From: Bin18 sp965242795
GTDB taxonomy: Bacteria; Desulfobacterota; Binatia; Bin18
Assembly: GCA_965242795.1 (NCBI GenBank)
Contig: OZ251505.1
Span: forward strand, 1,984,001 to 2,048,000
Reading direction: 5' to 3'
DNA: 64,000 bases
Below the pieces are notes generated by a model. It made no database searches and was not told where the DNA came from. It was given only the letters and a program-made list of their open reading frames with translations. Both the position numbers and the translations under genes were made by a program. Numbering within the stretch: position 1 is the first letter of the stretch; each line of letters begins with the position of its first letter. This document shows positions 47,135 through 55,777 of the stretch, piece by piece.

Positions 47135-48823
47135 ATGGCTTACGATCTCGTCATCAGGAACGGCACGGTCATCGACGGCACCGGCAATGCCCGGCGCCAC
47201 GCGGACGTCGCCATCCAAGGGGATCGGATCGCTGCCATCGGCACGGTCGACGATGCAGCGAAACGGACGATCGACGCAGAAGGGAAGCTGGTCACACCCG
47301 GCTTCGTGGACATTCATACGCACCTGGACGCGCAGATCTGGTGGGACCCCGCGGTGTCCTCGTCGTGCTGGCATGGGGTCACGTCGGTCGTGATGGGCAA
47401 CTGCGGGGTGACGTTCGCGCCCTGTCGGCCCGAGGACCGGGACTATCTGGCCCACCTGATGGAATCGGTGGAGGACATTCCCGCGGCGAGCATCAGCGAG
47501 GGCATGCCGTGGCGCTGGGAAACCTACGGCGAATATCTCCAAGCCCTGGATGGGGCGCCCAAGGGCGTCAACGTCGGCGGCATGGTCGGCCACTGCGCGG
47601 TGCGCTACTGGGCGATGGGCGCCGAGAGCTTGGAGAATAAGCCCGCCAGTGCCGAACAGATTGCCAAGATGCGGGAGATCGTCGTCGAGGCAGTGGCAGG
47701 CGGCGCGCTCGGGTTCTCCACGTCGCGCACGATCCTGCATCGCACACCCGAAGGGCAGCCGGTGCCCGGCACGTTCGCCGCGTTCGACGAACTGATGGGC
47801 ATCGCGTCCGCGCTGGGCGAACTCGGACGCGGCGTGGTCGAGGCGGCGCCGGGTATCGACAGCGGGCGCCCGGAAGACCTGCAGCGCGAGGCCGACTGGA
47901 TGACCGAGGTCAGTCTGGCGACCGGCCGGCCGGTCACCTTCGGCTTGGCGCAGAGCCGGCCGCACCCGGACGCGTACGCCTCCATGCTCGACCGCATCCA
48001 CGAGAGCGCCCGGCGTGGGGCCAAGGTCTTCGCACAGTCCACCACGCGCGGCATCGGCGTGCTGTTCGGTTTCGTGAATCGCACCCCGTTCGACCGCGCG
48101 CCGGCGTGGCGGGCGCTGCGCAATCTGCCGCTGGCGGACAAGGTCGCCAAGCTGCGCACCGCCACATACCGCGCGCAGATGGTGCGCGAAGCCCTGGCCG
48201 ACCCGCCGCCGATCGACTTCAGCCAGATCTTCGTCCTGCCGCGCGGCGAAGTGCGGTACGACCACGGCGACCGCGACAGCCTGCAACACCACGCCGACCG
48301 GTTGGGCGTCAGCCCCGCGGAGGCGTTCATCCGCCTGTCGCTGGAGCACGACGGCACGACGCTGTTCAACTATCCCTTCCTCAACCCGCGCTTCGACGCG
48401 GTGCAGACGATGCTGGACCATCCGCAGGTCGTCATCGGACTGGGCGATTCGGGCGCGCACGTCGGCCAGATCATGGATTCCAGTCTGCCGACGTATTTCC
48501 TCAAATACTGGGTCAAGGAGCGCCAACACTTCACGCTGGAGCAGGCCGTCCACAGGTTGACAGCCGAGCCCGCGCAATTGTTCGGCATCCGCGACCGGGG
48601 CGTCTTGCGCGAGGGCGCGTACGCGGACGTCAACGTGATCGACTACGACAACCTGCGCCTGCCCCCGCCGGATTACGTGTACGACTTTCCCGCGGGTAGC
48701 GGCCGGTACGTGCAACGTTCGGCCGGCTACGATTACACCTTGGTGAACGGCGAGGTGTTCATGGAAGGCCCGGAACACACCGGGGCGTTCGCGGGACGGG
48801 TGTTGCGCAGCGAGCGGCAGTAG
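47135..48823 (+). CDS. N-acyl-D-amino-acid deacylase family amidohydrolase
   Basis: A 562-residue zinc-dependent amidohydrolase. The start is preceded by AAAGGAGG at ideal spacing. The N-terminal beta-sandwich opens with LVIRNGTVIDGTGNARRHADV. The barrel has the metal site H61-T-H63 in FVDIHTHLDAQ, Cys90 in VVMGNCGVTFAP (the cysteine ligand of D-aminoacylases), GALGFSTSR, and the catalytic Asp in IGLGDSGAHVGQ. The C-terminus returns to the sandwich (GVLREGAYADVNVID). It would cleave N-acyl groups from D-amino acids or related amides in the cytoplasm. The true substrate may be another N-acyl compound. A terminator follows. Confidence 0.9.
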   Translation: MAYDLVIRNGTVIDGTGNARRHADVAIQGDRIAAIGTVDDAAKRTIDAEGKLVTPGFVDIHTHLDAQIWWDPAVSSSCWHGVTSVVMGNCGVTFAPCRPEDRDYLAHLMESVEDIPAASISEGMPWRWETYGEYLQALDGAPKGVNVGGMVGHCAVRYWAMGAESLENKPASAEQIAKMREIVVEAVAGGALGFSTSRTILHRTPEGQPVPGTFAAFDELMGIASALGELGRGVVEAAPGIDSGRPEDLQREADWMTEVSLATGRPVTFGLAQSRPHPDAYASMLDRIHESARRGAKVFAQSTTRGIGVLFGFVNRTPFDRAPAWRALRNLPLADKVAKLRTATYRAQMVREALADPPPIDFSQIFVLPRGEVRYDHGDRDSLQHHADRLGVSPAEAFIRLSLEHDGTTLFNYPFLNPRFDAVQTMLDHPQVVIGLGDSGAHVGQIMDSSLPTYFLKYWVKERQHFTLEQAVHRLTAEPAQLFGIRDRGVLREGAYADVNVIDYDNLRLPPPDYVYDFPAGSGRYVQRSAGYDYTLVNGEVFMEGPEHTGAFAGRVLRSERQ

Positions 48824-48865
48824 GACGCCGTCGGTCCGCGGGCCGACGTGCGGACTCGGTTATTC

Positions 48866-48893
48866 GGGGCGGTCGCAAGGCCGCCCCTTTTTT
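48866..48893 (+). terminator. Rho-independent terminator of amidohydrolase gene
   Basis: A 7-bp GC stem (GGGGCGG/CCGCCCC) with an eight-base loop is followed by six T residues, 43 bases after the stop. Confidence 0.85.
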
Positions 48894-48950
48894 CGTCGCG
48901 TTTCTCGATTCTAAATTCCTGGGCCGATTGAATCTGTGACGCGGATCCTC

Positions 48951-48975
48951 TCCCCAGGATCACGTCCGGGGCAGG
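48951..48975. repeat. GGATCACGTCCGGGGC repeat
   Basis: Single copy of the imperfect palindrome family CC(A/C)GGATCA(C/A)GTCCGGGGCAGG, also at 29757, 60087 and, in a more diverged form, 5246-5273. The gap (48894-49081) otherwise shows no gene. Confidence 0.6.
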
Positions 48976-49081
48976 CTCTGCGGAAGCAGATGTCCATGTC
49001 CCGGATTCCCGCTCGCGTGGGAATCGCGGTGGGCCACAATCGTCAGGTACGTCGTTTCCTTTATTGGTGGTCTTGTTTGCG

Positions 49082-49504
49082 CTACGCACCGGGGTTTTTG
49101 CGCTGCCGGTCGGCCAGGGTCACGCAGGTGCCGCGTGCCTTGCAGACCAGAACGGGTTCGTCCAACAGGTCGGCCGCGGAGTCGGAAAGATCCGGCCGCG
49201 GGCGGATCACCTTCCAGGCTTCGAACTCGACCGCGCGGGACGTGCGGCCCGCCCGCGTGATCCGGCCGTACGCTTCGATGAAGTCTCCGGCATAGACCGG
49301 CGCTAGGAACTCGACCGCGTCGTAGGCGCGGAACAGACCCTCGTCGCCGTCCAGCCGGATGGCCAGTTCGGTCGCCACGTCGCCGAACAACTGCAACATC
49401 TTCGCCCCATCGACGAGGTTCCCGCCGTAGTGGGCGTCGGCGCCGCTCATGCGGACGCGCACCATCGCGGTCGGCAGGCCGTTCACCGGACTCGGACTCG
49501 GCAT
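49082..49504 (-). CDS. Hotdog-fold enzyme resembling 3-aminobutyryl-CoA ammonia-lyase
   Basis: A 140-residue hotdog-fold protein starting after GGGAGGA. The sequence VRVRMSGADAHYGGNLVDGAKML, then LFGDVATELAIRLDGDEGLF, YDAVEFLAPVYAGDFIEA and VIRPRPDLSDSAADLL strongly recalls Kal of the lysine fermentation pathway. Kal removes ammonia from 3-aminobutyryl-CoA to give crotonyl-CoA; beta-alanyl-CoA ammonia-lyase is related. The other genes of lysine fermentation are not in this window, so the role here may be another CoA-thioester lyase or a thioesterase. Orphan gene, divergent from the secreted small protein at 49617. Confidence 0.75.
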   Translation of the reverse strand: MPSPSPVNGLPTAMVRVRMSGADAHYGGNLVDGAKMLQLFGDVATELAIRLDGDEGLFRAYDAVEFLAPVYAGDFIEAYGRITRAGRTSRAVEFEAWKVIRPRPDLSDSAADLLDEPVLVCKARGTCVTLADRQRKNPGA

Positions 49505-49616
49505 GAGACGTTTCCTCCCTTGCGGATATAAGTGACTCGTGGGTAGTCGGTCGGCGAGAGTTGCGCAAGCGCCGCGGGGGCGGTAAGAACGGCGGACGCA
49601 CAGGGAGGAAGCAGAC

Positions 49617-50006
49617 ATGCGAAGACGGCACGATACACAAGGGCAACGCGCGAAACGGCGACTCATCGGCCTCGGGGCGGTGGCCCTCGGCTTGGTGTTG
49701 GCCGGAACGCCGCACGTCACCAGCGCGGCGGATTATCCCGAAGGGTACGAGCCCTCGACGCCCGAGGAAGACGGCAACACCAACATCCTGGCCCGCTTCG
49801 GCGCGCTTTCCACGTACGTCAACGACAAACTCGAAGCCGCGGGCGGCGACGATGCCCCCGAATGCCTACGCAACTGTCTCACCGTGCAGATCAACGCAAT
49901 CCTCGAATGTCTGGATCAGAAGAACACGTATGCGATCAGCGAGCCGTGCGAGGTCAACGCGGCCCGCGAAGCCGCGGCCTGCGACCCGGGTTGTAGCGAA
50001 GGGTAG
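49617..50006 (+). CDS. Secreted small cysteine-containing protein
   Basis: A 129-residue protein with GGGAGGAAG before the ATG and a signal peptide with a twin-arginine-like basic start (RAKRRLIGLGAVALGLVLAG), cleaved near SAAD. The mature part is acidic and contains six cysteines in C-x3-C, single, single and C-x3-C spacing (ECLRNC, ECLDQ, EPCEV, ACDPGC), probably three disulfides. No known domain recognised. It could be a small periplasmic binding or structural protein. Divergent from the hotdog gene and convergent with the GST gene. Confidence 0.62.
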   Translation: MRRRHDTQGQRAKRRLIGLGAVALGLVLAGTPHVTSAADYPEGYEPSTPEEDGNTNILARFGALSTYVNDKLEAAGGDDAPECLRNCLTVQINAILECLDQKNTYAISEPCEVNAAREAAACDPGCSEG

Positions 50007-50099
50007 CCGGCGCCGCGCTTCCCCCTCTCCCTCCAGGGGAGAGGGAATCGAAAAACTCCGCGGAGACGATTCCAAACCGAGGCACCACCGCGACGCCGG

Positions 50100-50747
50100 T
50101 TACTTCTTGCCCATCCGGGCCGCCAGGGCCGCGGCCTGCTCGCCCAGCACCTTCTTCGTCGAGGCGCGCTCCTGCACGCGCTGCCACCACGCAGCCAGTT
50201 TCGGCCGGCCGTCGAACGGCTTCTTCGACCCGAAGTTGGGCAACAGGTTGTCCATCAGGAACAGCGTCGGCGCCAGCGTGGCGTCCGCCAGCGTGAACGC
50301 CGAGCCGGTGAGCCACGGGCCGTCCGACGCCGCGGCTTCGACGTGGTCCAGGTTGGCGTTGACCTCGGTCATCTTGTCCGCGATGAACTTGTCGTCCAAC
50401 TCCTGGCCGAACAGCTTCGGGAAACAGGCGCGCATGGGCGGGTCGACGTACAGGTCGTGATAGCGCGTCAGCCCCCGCACCGCGGCGCGGCCCGCGGCGT
50501 CGTGCGGCAGCAGCGGCGGGTCGGGATAGCGGTCCTCCAGATATTCGTTGATGACCTCCGACTCGGCGATGATCTGCCCGTCGTCGGTTTCCAGGGCCGG
50601 CACTTTCCCGGTCGCATTGATCTCGACGTATGCCGGCGAACGCGCGCCGCCGGGCGGCTCGACCAAGGCGACGTCGAGCCCTTTTTCGTAGATGACCGCC
50701 CGGCACTTGCCGGCGAAATTGCTGAGCATGAGGTTGTACATCTTCAT
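50100..50747 (-). CDS. Glutathione S-transferase family protein
   Basis: A 215-residue protein of typical size. The N-terminal thioredoxin-like domain (about 1-78) includes MYNLMLSNFAGKCRAVIYEKG, NATGKVPALETDDGQIIAESEVINEYLEDRYP with the conserved cis-Pro (VPAL) and the Glu-Ser pair that binds the gamma-glutamyl group. The C-terminal helical domain contains LTGSAFTLADATLAPTLF, the N-capping box. Ser/Cys near residues 9-15 could be the catalytic residue. Start chosen by the GCAGGAG site. Confidence 0.9.
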   Translation of the reverse strand: MKMYNLMLSNFAGKCRAVIYEKGLDVALVEPPGGARSPAYVEINATGKVPALETDDGQIIAESEVINEYLEDRYPDPPLLPHDAAGRAAVRGLTRYHDLYVDPPMRACFPKLFGQELDDKFIADKMTEVNANLDHVEAAASDGPWLTGSAFTLADATLAPTLFLMDNLLPNFGSKKPFDGRPKLAAWWQRVQERASTKKVLGEQAAALAARMGKK

Positions 50748-50970
50748 GGCTGACTCCTGCCCCCTTATACTTCTGTACTTCGCTGCCCGCCGGACTATCG
50801 GGCAGGCCGTGTCCGAAGTCAACGCCATGGTTTCCTCGATATTCCGTCCATACGTCAGGATTCCGCACCGCGTCGCCCTTGGCAGACGTGCCGGCCTTGT
50901 GTATGCCTGAGCCGCGACGCGCCGGGGGGTCTTCGGGCGGGCGCGCCGCAGGGAAAAAAGGAGCCCCGCC

Positions 50971-52014
50971 GTGGAATTCGGCCTGTTCTCGCTGTTCGAC
51001 TTCTTCCGCGACAAGCAGCACGAGGCCCAGTACTACCGGGAGACGCTGGACATCAGCGTGCTGGCCGAACGGCTCGGCTTCGATTCGCTGTGGTTCGGCG
51101 AAGAACATTTCTACGCGTTCGGCATCTGCCCCAGCCCGCAGATCTTCCTGACCGCGGTGGCGCGCGAAACGGCGCGCATCCGGCTCGGTACCGCGATCAG
51201 TCTGCTGCCGTTCGAGCACCCGCTGCGCAAGGCCGAAGACTTCGCCATGCTCGACATCCTGAGCGACGGGCGGCTGAATTTCGGCGTCGGGCGCGGCATC
51301 ATCGCCAAACACTTCGAGGGCTTCCGCGTCCCGCCGACCGAAAGCCGGGCGCGTTACGAAGAGTCCCTGGAGATCATCCGACGCGCCTGGACGCAGGACC
51401 CGGTGGAATATGCCGGGCGCTTCTGGGACGTGCCGTCACTGTCGCTCGCGCCCAAGCCGGTCCAACAGCCGCACCCGCCCATCTATCGCGGCACGATCAG
51501 CATGCCCTCCTACGAAGGCGCCGCGCAGGCGGGCGACCACGCGTTCATGGTTCCCTGGCTCACGGCGCCGCACCCGGTCGTCGCCAAGCGCGCTGCCCGC
51601 TACCGCGAATTGCTGCGAGAACACGGCCACGCCCCCACGCGCACGACGTGCATCTTCTGGCTGTTCATCGACCGGGACCACGGCGTCGCCGTCCGCGAGG
51701 GACGCGAGGTCACGCGCGCCTACACGAATCTGTTCACGCGCATGGTCCCTCCCGAACTGCTGACCAAGACCAGAACCAAGGATCCGGTCAAACTGTTCGT
51801 CGATTTCGCGCAGGCCATGCCCGACGAACTGGAACGGCGCGCCGTGGTCGGCACGCCGGCCGAGTGTCGGCGCCGCCTGCACGAACTGGACGACGAGTTG
51901 GGTCTCGACCAGGTCGCGTTCTATTTTCATGCCGGCGCCCGTGACCCGCGGCGCGCCCGTGCCGGTCTGGAACTGTTCGCCCACGAAGTCATGCCCGAGT
52001 TCCGGCGGGCGTAG
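50971..52014 (+). CDS. LLM class flavin-dependent oxidoreductase A
   Basis: A 347-residue bacterial luciferase-like protein with a GTG start after AAAAGGAG. Typical segments: LAERLGFDSLWFGEEHF, IRLGTAISLLPFEHPLRKAEDFAMLDILSDGRLNFGVGRG, EESLEIIRRAW and a C-terminal VGTPAECRRRLHEL. Enzymes of this family oxidise or reduce aldehydes, ketones or sulfur and nitrogen compounds with FMNH2 or F420H2. It opens the plus-strand catabolic set SDR-CoA transferase-two further LLM genes. The gaps of 200-500 bases with repeats indicate separate transcription. Confidence 0.9.
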   Translation: MEFGLFSLFDFFRDKQHEAQYYRETLDISVLAERLGFDSLWFGEEHFYAFGICPSPQIFLTAVARETARIRLGTAISLLPFEHPLRKAEDFAMLDILSDGRLNFGVGRGIIAKHFEGFRVPPTESRARYEESLEIIRRAWTQDPVEYAGRFWDVPSLSLAPKPVQQPHPPIYRGTISMPSYEGAAQAGDHAFMVPWLTAPHPVVAKRAARYRELLREHGHAPTRTTCIFWLFIDRDHGVAVREGREVTRAYTNLFTRMVPPELLTKTRTKDPVKLFVDFAQAMPDELERRAVVGTPAECRRRLHELDDELGLDQVAFYFHAGARDPRRARAGLELFAHEVMPEFRRA

Positions 52015-52079
52015 GGACGTTGCTGTTGTGGTGGACGGCACGAAGAAGGAAGGACGTTCCCTCCAAGATGCTCCCGCCC

Positions 52080-52155
52080 CCGTTTCGATGTTTCGACAAG
52101 CTCAACACAGCGCAAGCTCAACGGGCTGAACCCTGAGCTTAGCGAAGAGTTCTGG
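52080..52155. repeat. TTTCGACAAGCTCAAC-type repeat cluster
   Basis: In the 52015-52216 gap a chain of partial repeats (TTTCGACAAGCTCAACA, GCAAGCTCAACGGGCTGAACC, CCTGAGCTTAGCGAAG) shows local duplication and decay of the TTCGACA(A/G)GCTCA family. No gene. Confidence 0.6.
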
Positions 52156-52216
52156 ACCGGAGATACACGGCACGGAGTTTAGGATCATCTAGGTAGTTGC
52201 CGAAAGGAACCCGGAC

Positions 52217-52996
52217 ATGCGGCTCGAGGACAAGATCGCGATCGTGACCGGCAGCGGCGCAGGCATGGGCAGAGCCATTGCGGTGCGGTTCGCCGCGGAA
52301 GGTGCCCACGTGGTCGGCGCGGAAATCGACGAGGAGACCGGCCGCCGGACCGCGGCCGAGGTCGCGGCGCACGACCGTCGCGGCCTGTTCGTCAAGACCG
52401 ACATGGCCAAGGTCGCGGACATCGACGCGATGGTCGCCCGGACGGTCGAGACGTTCGGCCGCATCGACGTTCTGGTGAACAACGCGGGCGTCACCCGGAG
52501 CCTGGACTTCTTCGACGTGACCGAGGCCGACTGGGACCGGATTCACGCGATCAACGCCAAGGGCGTGTTCTTCTGCATGCAGGCCGCGGCCCGCGAGATG
52601 GCCAAGCGGAAGGCCGGCAAGATCGTGAACATCGCGTCCATCGCCGGCAAGGGCTATCGCGGCACCTCGAACGTGGCGTACGCCGGCTCCAAGGGTGCGG
52701 TGATCGCGATGACGCGCATCGGTGCCGCGCAACTCGCCAAGCACGACCTCAACGTGAACGCGATCTGCCCCGGCGCCACGCGCACCGACCTCTACCACAC
52801 CGTTCTGCGGCAGATCACCGAGCGCCGGGGGATCACCGAGGAGCAGGCGCGCGCCCGGCTCGACGCGTCGATTCCCCTCAAGCGGTCCAACAGCCCGGAC
52901 GACATTGCCCACATGGCCGTGTTTCTGGCCTCGGACGAAGCGATGAACATCACCGGCCAGTCGTACAACGTGGACGGCGGGCTGATGTGGGACTGA
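52217..52996 (+). CDS. Short-chain dehydrogenase/reductase, FabG-like
   Basis: A 259-residue NAD(P)-dependent oxidoreductase with a Rossmann fold. Motifs: TGSGAGMG (residues 11-18), NNAG (88-91), Asn113, Ser141, Tyr155 and Lys159 in YAGSK, and the C-terminal NITGQSYNVDGGLMW. Acidic residues after the second strand (GAEIDEE) favour NAD over NADP. It would oxidise or reduce a hydroxyl/keto group. Followed 38 bases later by a class III CoA-transferase, so the two probably act in one pathway on a CoA-activated substrate. Confidence 0.93.
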   Translation: MRLEDKIAIVTGSGAGMGRAIAVRFAAEGAHVVGAEIDEETGRRTAAEVAAHDRRGLFVKTDMAKVADIDAMVARTVETFGRIDVLVNNAGVTRSLDFFDVTEADWDRIHAINAKGVFFCMQAAAREMAKRKAGKIVNIASIAGKGYRGTSNVAYAGSKGAVIAMTRIGAAQLAKHDLNVNAICPGATRTDLYHTVLRQITERRGITEEQARARLDASIPLKRSNSPDDIAHMAVFLASDEAMNITGQSYNVDGGLMWD

Positions 52997-53034
52997 CGGA
53001 GCGAACACCCCACCGAAGAAACGGAGGAACGGAC

Positions 53035-54258
53035 ATGCCGAACGGAATGGAACACATCCTGAGCGACCTCAAGGTGCTGGATTTCACGCGCGCTCTGGCC
53101 GGGCCGAGTTGCACGCGGATGATGGCCGAAATGGGCGCCGACGTCATCAAGGTCGAGTCCGGGCCGCGCGGCGACATGACGCGCCTCATGTCCACGTTCG
53201 AGCAGGAACGCAGCCTGTATTACATTCAGCAGAACCTCGGCAAGAAGAGTTTCTGCGTCAACATCCGCGACCCGCGCGCCTTGGCGGCGATCAAGGAACT
53301 GGTCGCGCAGATGGACGTGGTGGTCGAGAACTTCAAGCCCGGCGTGATGCGGCAAATGGGCCTGGGCTACGAGGACCTGCAGCGGATCAAGCCGGACGTC
53401 ATCCTGTGTTCGATCTCGGCCCTGGGCCAGAAGGGGCCGCTGTCGGGCAAGCCGGGCTACGACTACATCGCGCAAGCCTACTCCGGCGTGACGTCCATGA
53501 TCGGCGAGCCGGACGACGCGCCCTACCTGCCGCTGGTCGGCATGGGCGACGTGAGTACGGGCGTGCACGGCGCGCTGGCCGTGGTGTCCGCGCTGCACTA
53601 CCGCGACCGCACCGGCCAGGGCCAGCATCTCGATATCGGCCTGCTGGACGTCTACTACCACTACCACGAAGTCAACGTGCACCAGTACAGCGGCTCCAAG
53701 GGCGCGATCGAACCGACGCGCGCCGGCCGCCACCTGACCTACGTGAGCCCCGCGGGCATCTTCCGCGCTACGGGCGGCTCGCTGGTCATCATGGCGTTTC
53801 TGCACCACTGGAAGGACCTGTGCGCCGCGATGGGCAAGCCCGAGCTGGTCGAGCACGCACTGTACGGCAACGACGTGACGCGGCTGCAACACCGCGACGA
53901 GGTCGTCGAGATCATCGAAACCTGGCTGCAGGAGACGTTCCCGGACGTCGACAGCGCGGTCGCCCACATGGAGGAGTTCGGCGTACCCGTCGCGCCGGTC
54001 CTGTCCGTGGCGGAGACCACGCGGCACCCGCATTTGCGCGCCCGCGGCACGGTGCGCACGATCAGCGACCCGCTGGCCGGCGAGTTCGACATCCCCGGCA
54101 TGCCGCTACGCTTCTCCGGTTTTCCCGACGACCTGCCGCTCCGGGCGCCGACCCTGGGCCAGCACAACGCGGAGATCCTGACCGAATACCTGAACCGTTC
54201 GCCCGAGGAGGTGGAGCAACTGCGGGCGGACGGCGTCCTGTACGAGAAGAATGCGTAG
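53035..54258 (+). CDS. Class III CoA-transferase (CaiB/BaiF family)
   Basis: A 407-residue enzyme. The start is the ATG after ACGGAGGAAC; an in-frame ATG 16 codons earlier overlaps the SDR gene. The family motifs are LKVLDFTRALAGPSCTRMMAEMGADVIKVE at the N-terminus, VENFKPGVMRQMGLGYEDL, GYDYIAQAYSGV, and QHLDIGLLD with the catalytic aspartate (about residue 200). These enzymes move CoA between carboxylic acids via an Asp-CoA anhydride intermediate. Length is normal for the family. Partner of the SDR upstream in degrading a carboxylic acid. Confidence 0.93.
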   Translation: MPNGMEHILSDLKVLDFTRALAGPSCTRMMAEMGADVIKVESGPRGDMTRLMSTFEQERSLYYIQQNLGKKSFCVNIRDPRALAAIKELVAQMDVVVENFKPGVMRQMGLGYEDLQRIKPDVILCSISALGQKGPLSGKPGYDYIAQAYSGVTSMIGEPDDAPYLPLVGMGDVSTGVHGALAVVSALHYRDRTGQGQHLDIGLLDVYYHYHEVNVHQYSGSKGAIEPTRAGRHLTYVSPAGIFRATGGSLVIMAFLHHWKDLCAAMGKPELVEHALYGNDVTRLQHRDEVVEIIETWLQETFPDVDSAVAHMEEFGVPVAPVLSVAETTRHPHLRARGTVRTISDPLAGEFDIPGMPLRFSGFPDDLPLRAPTLGQHNAEILTEYLNRSPEEVEQLRADGVLYEKNA

Positions 54259-54299
54259 GCCGGCCGAATCGTGCGCGGCGTCGGGTTCCCACGTTCACG

Positions 54300-54625
54300 A
54301 CGGGGACTCGGCGCCCGGGGGGATATTTTGAGGGAATGACGGACAAGATGCTCCTCCGCCCGTTTCGACAAGCGCAACGGGCAGGCTTTTGAGCTTATGC
54401 TGCCCTGAGCTTGGTCCCTGATCTAGGTTGATGAGCTCGTCGAATCATGTCGAAGGGTGTCGAAAGGTTGAAGGGCCGGAGATGAGGTGCGAAGGCCGAG
54501 GTGACGTCGGGGTTCGTTTCGATGTTTCGATCCTTCGACAAGCTCAGGACACCGCAAGCTCAACACATCGCAGGCTCAACGAACCGAGGGATGGAAAGGA
54601 CTCTGAGCTTGTCGAAGGGTCTTGG
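54300..54625. repeat. Cluster of TTCGACAAGCTCA repeats
   Basis: The 54259-54779 gap contains at least five full or partial copies in both orientations, for example GATCCTTCGACAAGCTCAGG near 54530, CTGAGCTTGTCGAAGGG near 54602, and decayed versions between 54361 and 54480. No gene supported. Confidence 0.7.
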
Positions 54626-54724
54626 CCAAGGGGGCATGGTATATAAGCGAGAGAAAACAACTTTGGTTTTCCAGGAAAAAATCGTGTGTTTTCAGAGGAA
54701 TAGTAAAAAACATGTCTGAAATGA

Positions 54725-54738
54725 CACGAAAATTCGTG
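54725..54738. promoter_or_regulatory. Operator-like palindrome before LLM pair
   Basis: CACGAA-AA-TTCGTG is a perfect 6-bp inverted repeat with a 2-base centre, 41 bases upstream of the GTG start of the LLM gene at 54780. It sits at the end of an unusually AT-rich stretch (54636-54745). That position suits a repressor operator, but no regulator gene is nearby. Confidence 0.35.
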
Positions 54739-54779
54739 GGCGAGCCCCCTGTCGCCCTGACCCGCAGGAGGACGACGAC

Positions 54780-55745
54780 GTGAAGTGCAGCATCCTGCAA
54801 TTCTTCAGTTGGCCGGGCCGGCGCACCGAGTTGTCGCGCGTGTATCGGCGCGCCCTGGAGCGCATCGCCATCATGGACCGCAGCGGCTACGACGCGGTGT
54901 GGCTGACCGAGCATCACTTCACGGATTACAGCGTCTGCCCCTCGATCCCGGTGATCGGCACGTTCGCCGCGGCGCGCACCAGCCGCCTGCGGATCGGCAC
55001 GGGCGTGTGTCTGGCCGGCTTCTACCATCCGTTGCGACTGGCGGAGGAAATCGCGCTGCTCGACATCCTGTCCGGCGGGCGGGTGAACTGGGGCGCCGGC
55101 CGCGGCTTCGACCCCAACGAGTTCGCCGCCTTCGGCGTGCCGGTCGAAGAAAGCCACGCCCGGTTCCGGGAGACCGTCGAAATCGTGCTCGCCGCCTGGA
55201 CGCACGACCGGCTGACCTATACCGGCGAATTCTTCTCCTTCGACGGCGTCGAGGTGCTGCCCAAGCCGCTGCAACGGCCCCATCCGCCGGTCTGGCTGGC
55301 GGCGTCCTCGCCGGCCGCGGTGGAACGGGCCGCGGCGGCCGGCCATGCGGTCCTGATGGACCCGCACGCCACCCATGCCGAGCTCGGCAACAAACTGGCC
55401 CTGTACCGCAAGACGCTCGCCCGGCACGGCCACACGCTGGACGGCCGGCAGATTCCGATGGCGCGTTTCTTCGCCGTGGCGGCCACCGATGCCGAAGCCG
55501 CGGACGTGGCCCGCAGCGGGGCGCGCTGGCTGCTCGACACGTACGTGCCGCCCCACATGCAGGCCGACGCCGACCCGGTGCAACGCTACGTCGACGAGGT
55601 CGTCATCCACGGCACGCCGGAGCGGGTGCGCGACCGGCTCGCGCAACTCGAAGACGAACTCCCGCTCGACTATCTGATCGGCGCGCCGCTCAGCCACGAG
55701 AGCTTCGTGCGGTTCACCGACGACGTGCTGCCCCATGTCGCGTAA
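54780..55745 (+). CDS. LLM class flavin-dependent oxidoreductase B
   Basis: A 321-residue luciferase-like monooxygenase with a GTG start preceded by CAGGAGGA. Shared motifs: YDAVWLTEHHFTDYSVCPSIPVIGTFAAART, LRIGTGVCLAGFYHPLRLAEEIALLDILSGGRVNWGAGRG, and IHGTPERVRDRLAQLEDEL. It is followed 32 bases later by oxidoreductase C, with which it probably forms an operon and perhaps a heterodimer, as LuxA/LuxB do; that is inference. Confidence 0.9.
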   Translation: MKCSILQFFSWPGRRTELSRVYRRALERIAIMDRSGYDAVWLTEHHFTDYSVCPSIPVIGTFAAARTSRLRIGTGVCLAGFYHPLRLAEEIALLDILSGGRVNWGAGRGFDPNEFAAFGVPVEESHARFRETVEIVLAAWTHDRLTYTGEFFSFDGVEVLPKPLQRPHPPVWLAASSPAAVERAAAAGHAVLMDPHATHAELGNKLALYRKTLARHGHTLDGRQIPMARFFAVAATDAEAADVARSGARWLLDTYVPPHMQADADPVQRYVDEVVIHGTPERVRDRLAQLEDELPLDYLIGAPLSHESFVRFTDDVLPHVA

Positions 55746-55777
55746 GCGCACCCGCCGCACGGGAAGGGACACGCCTC

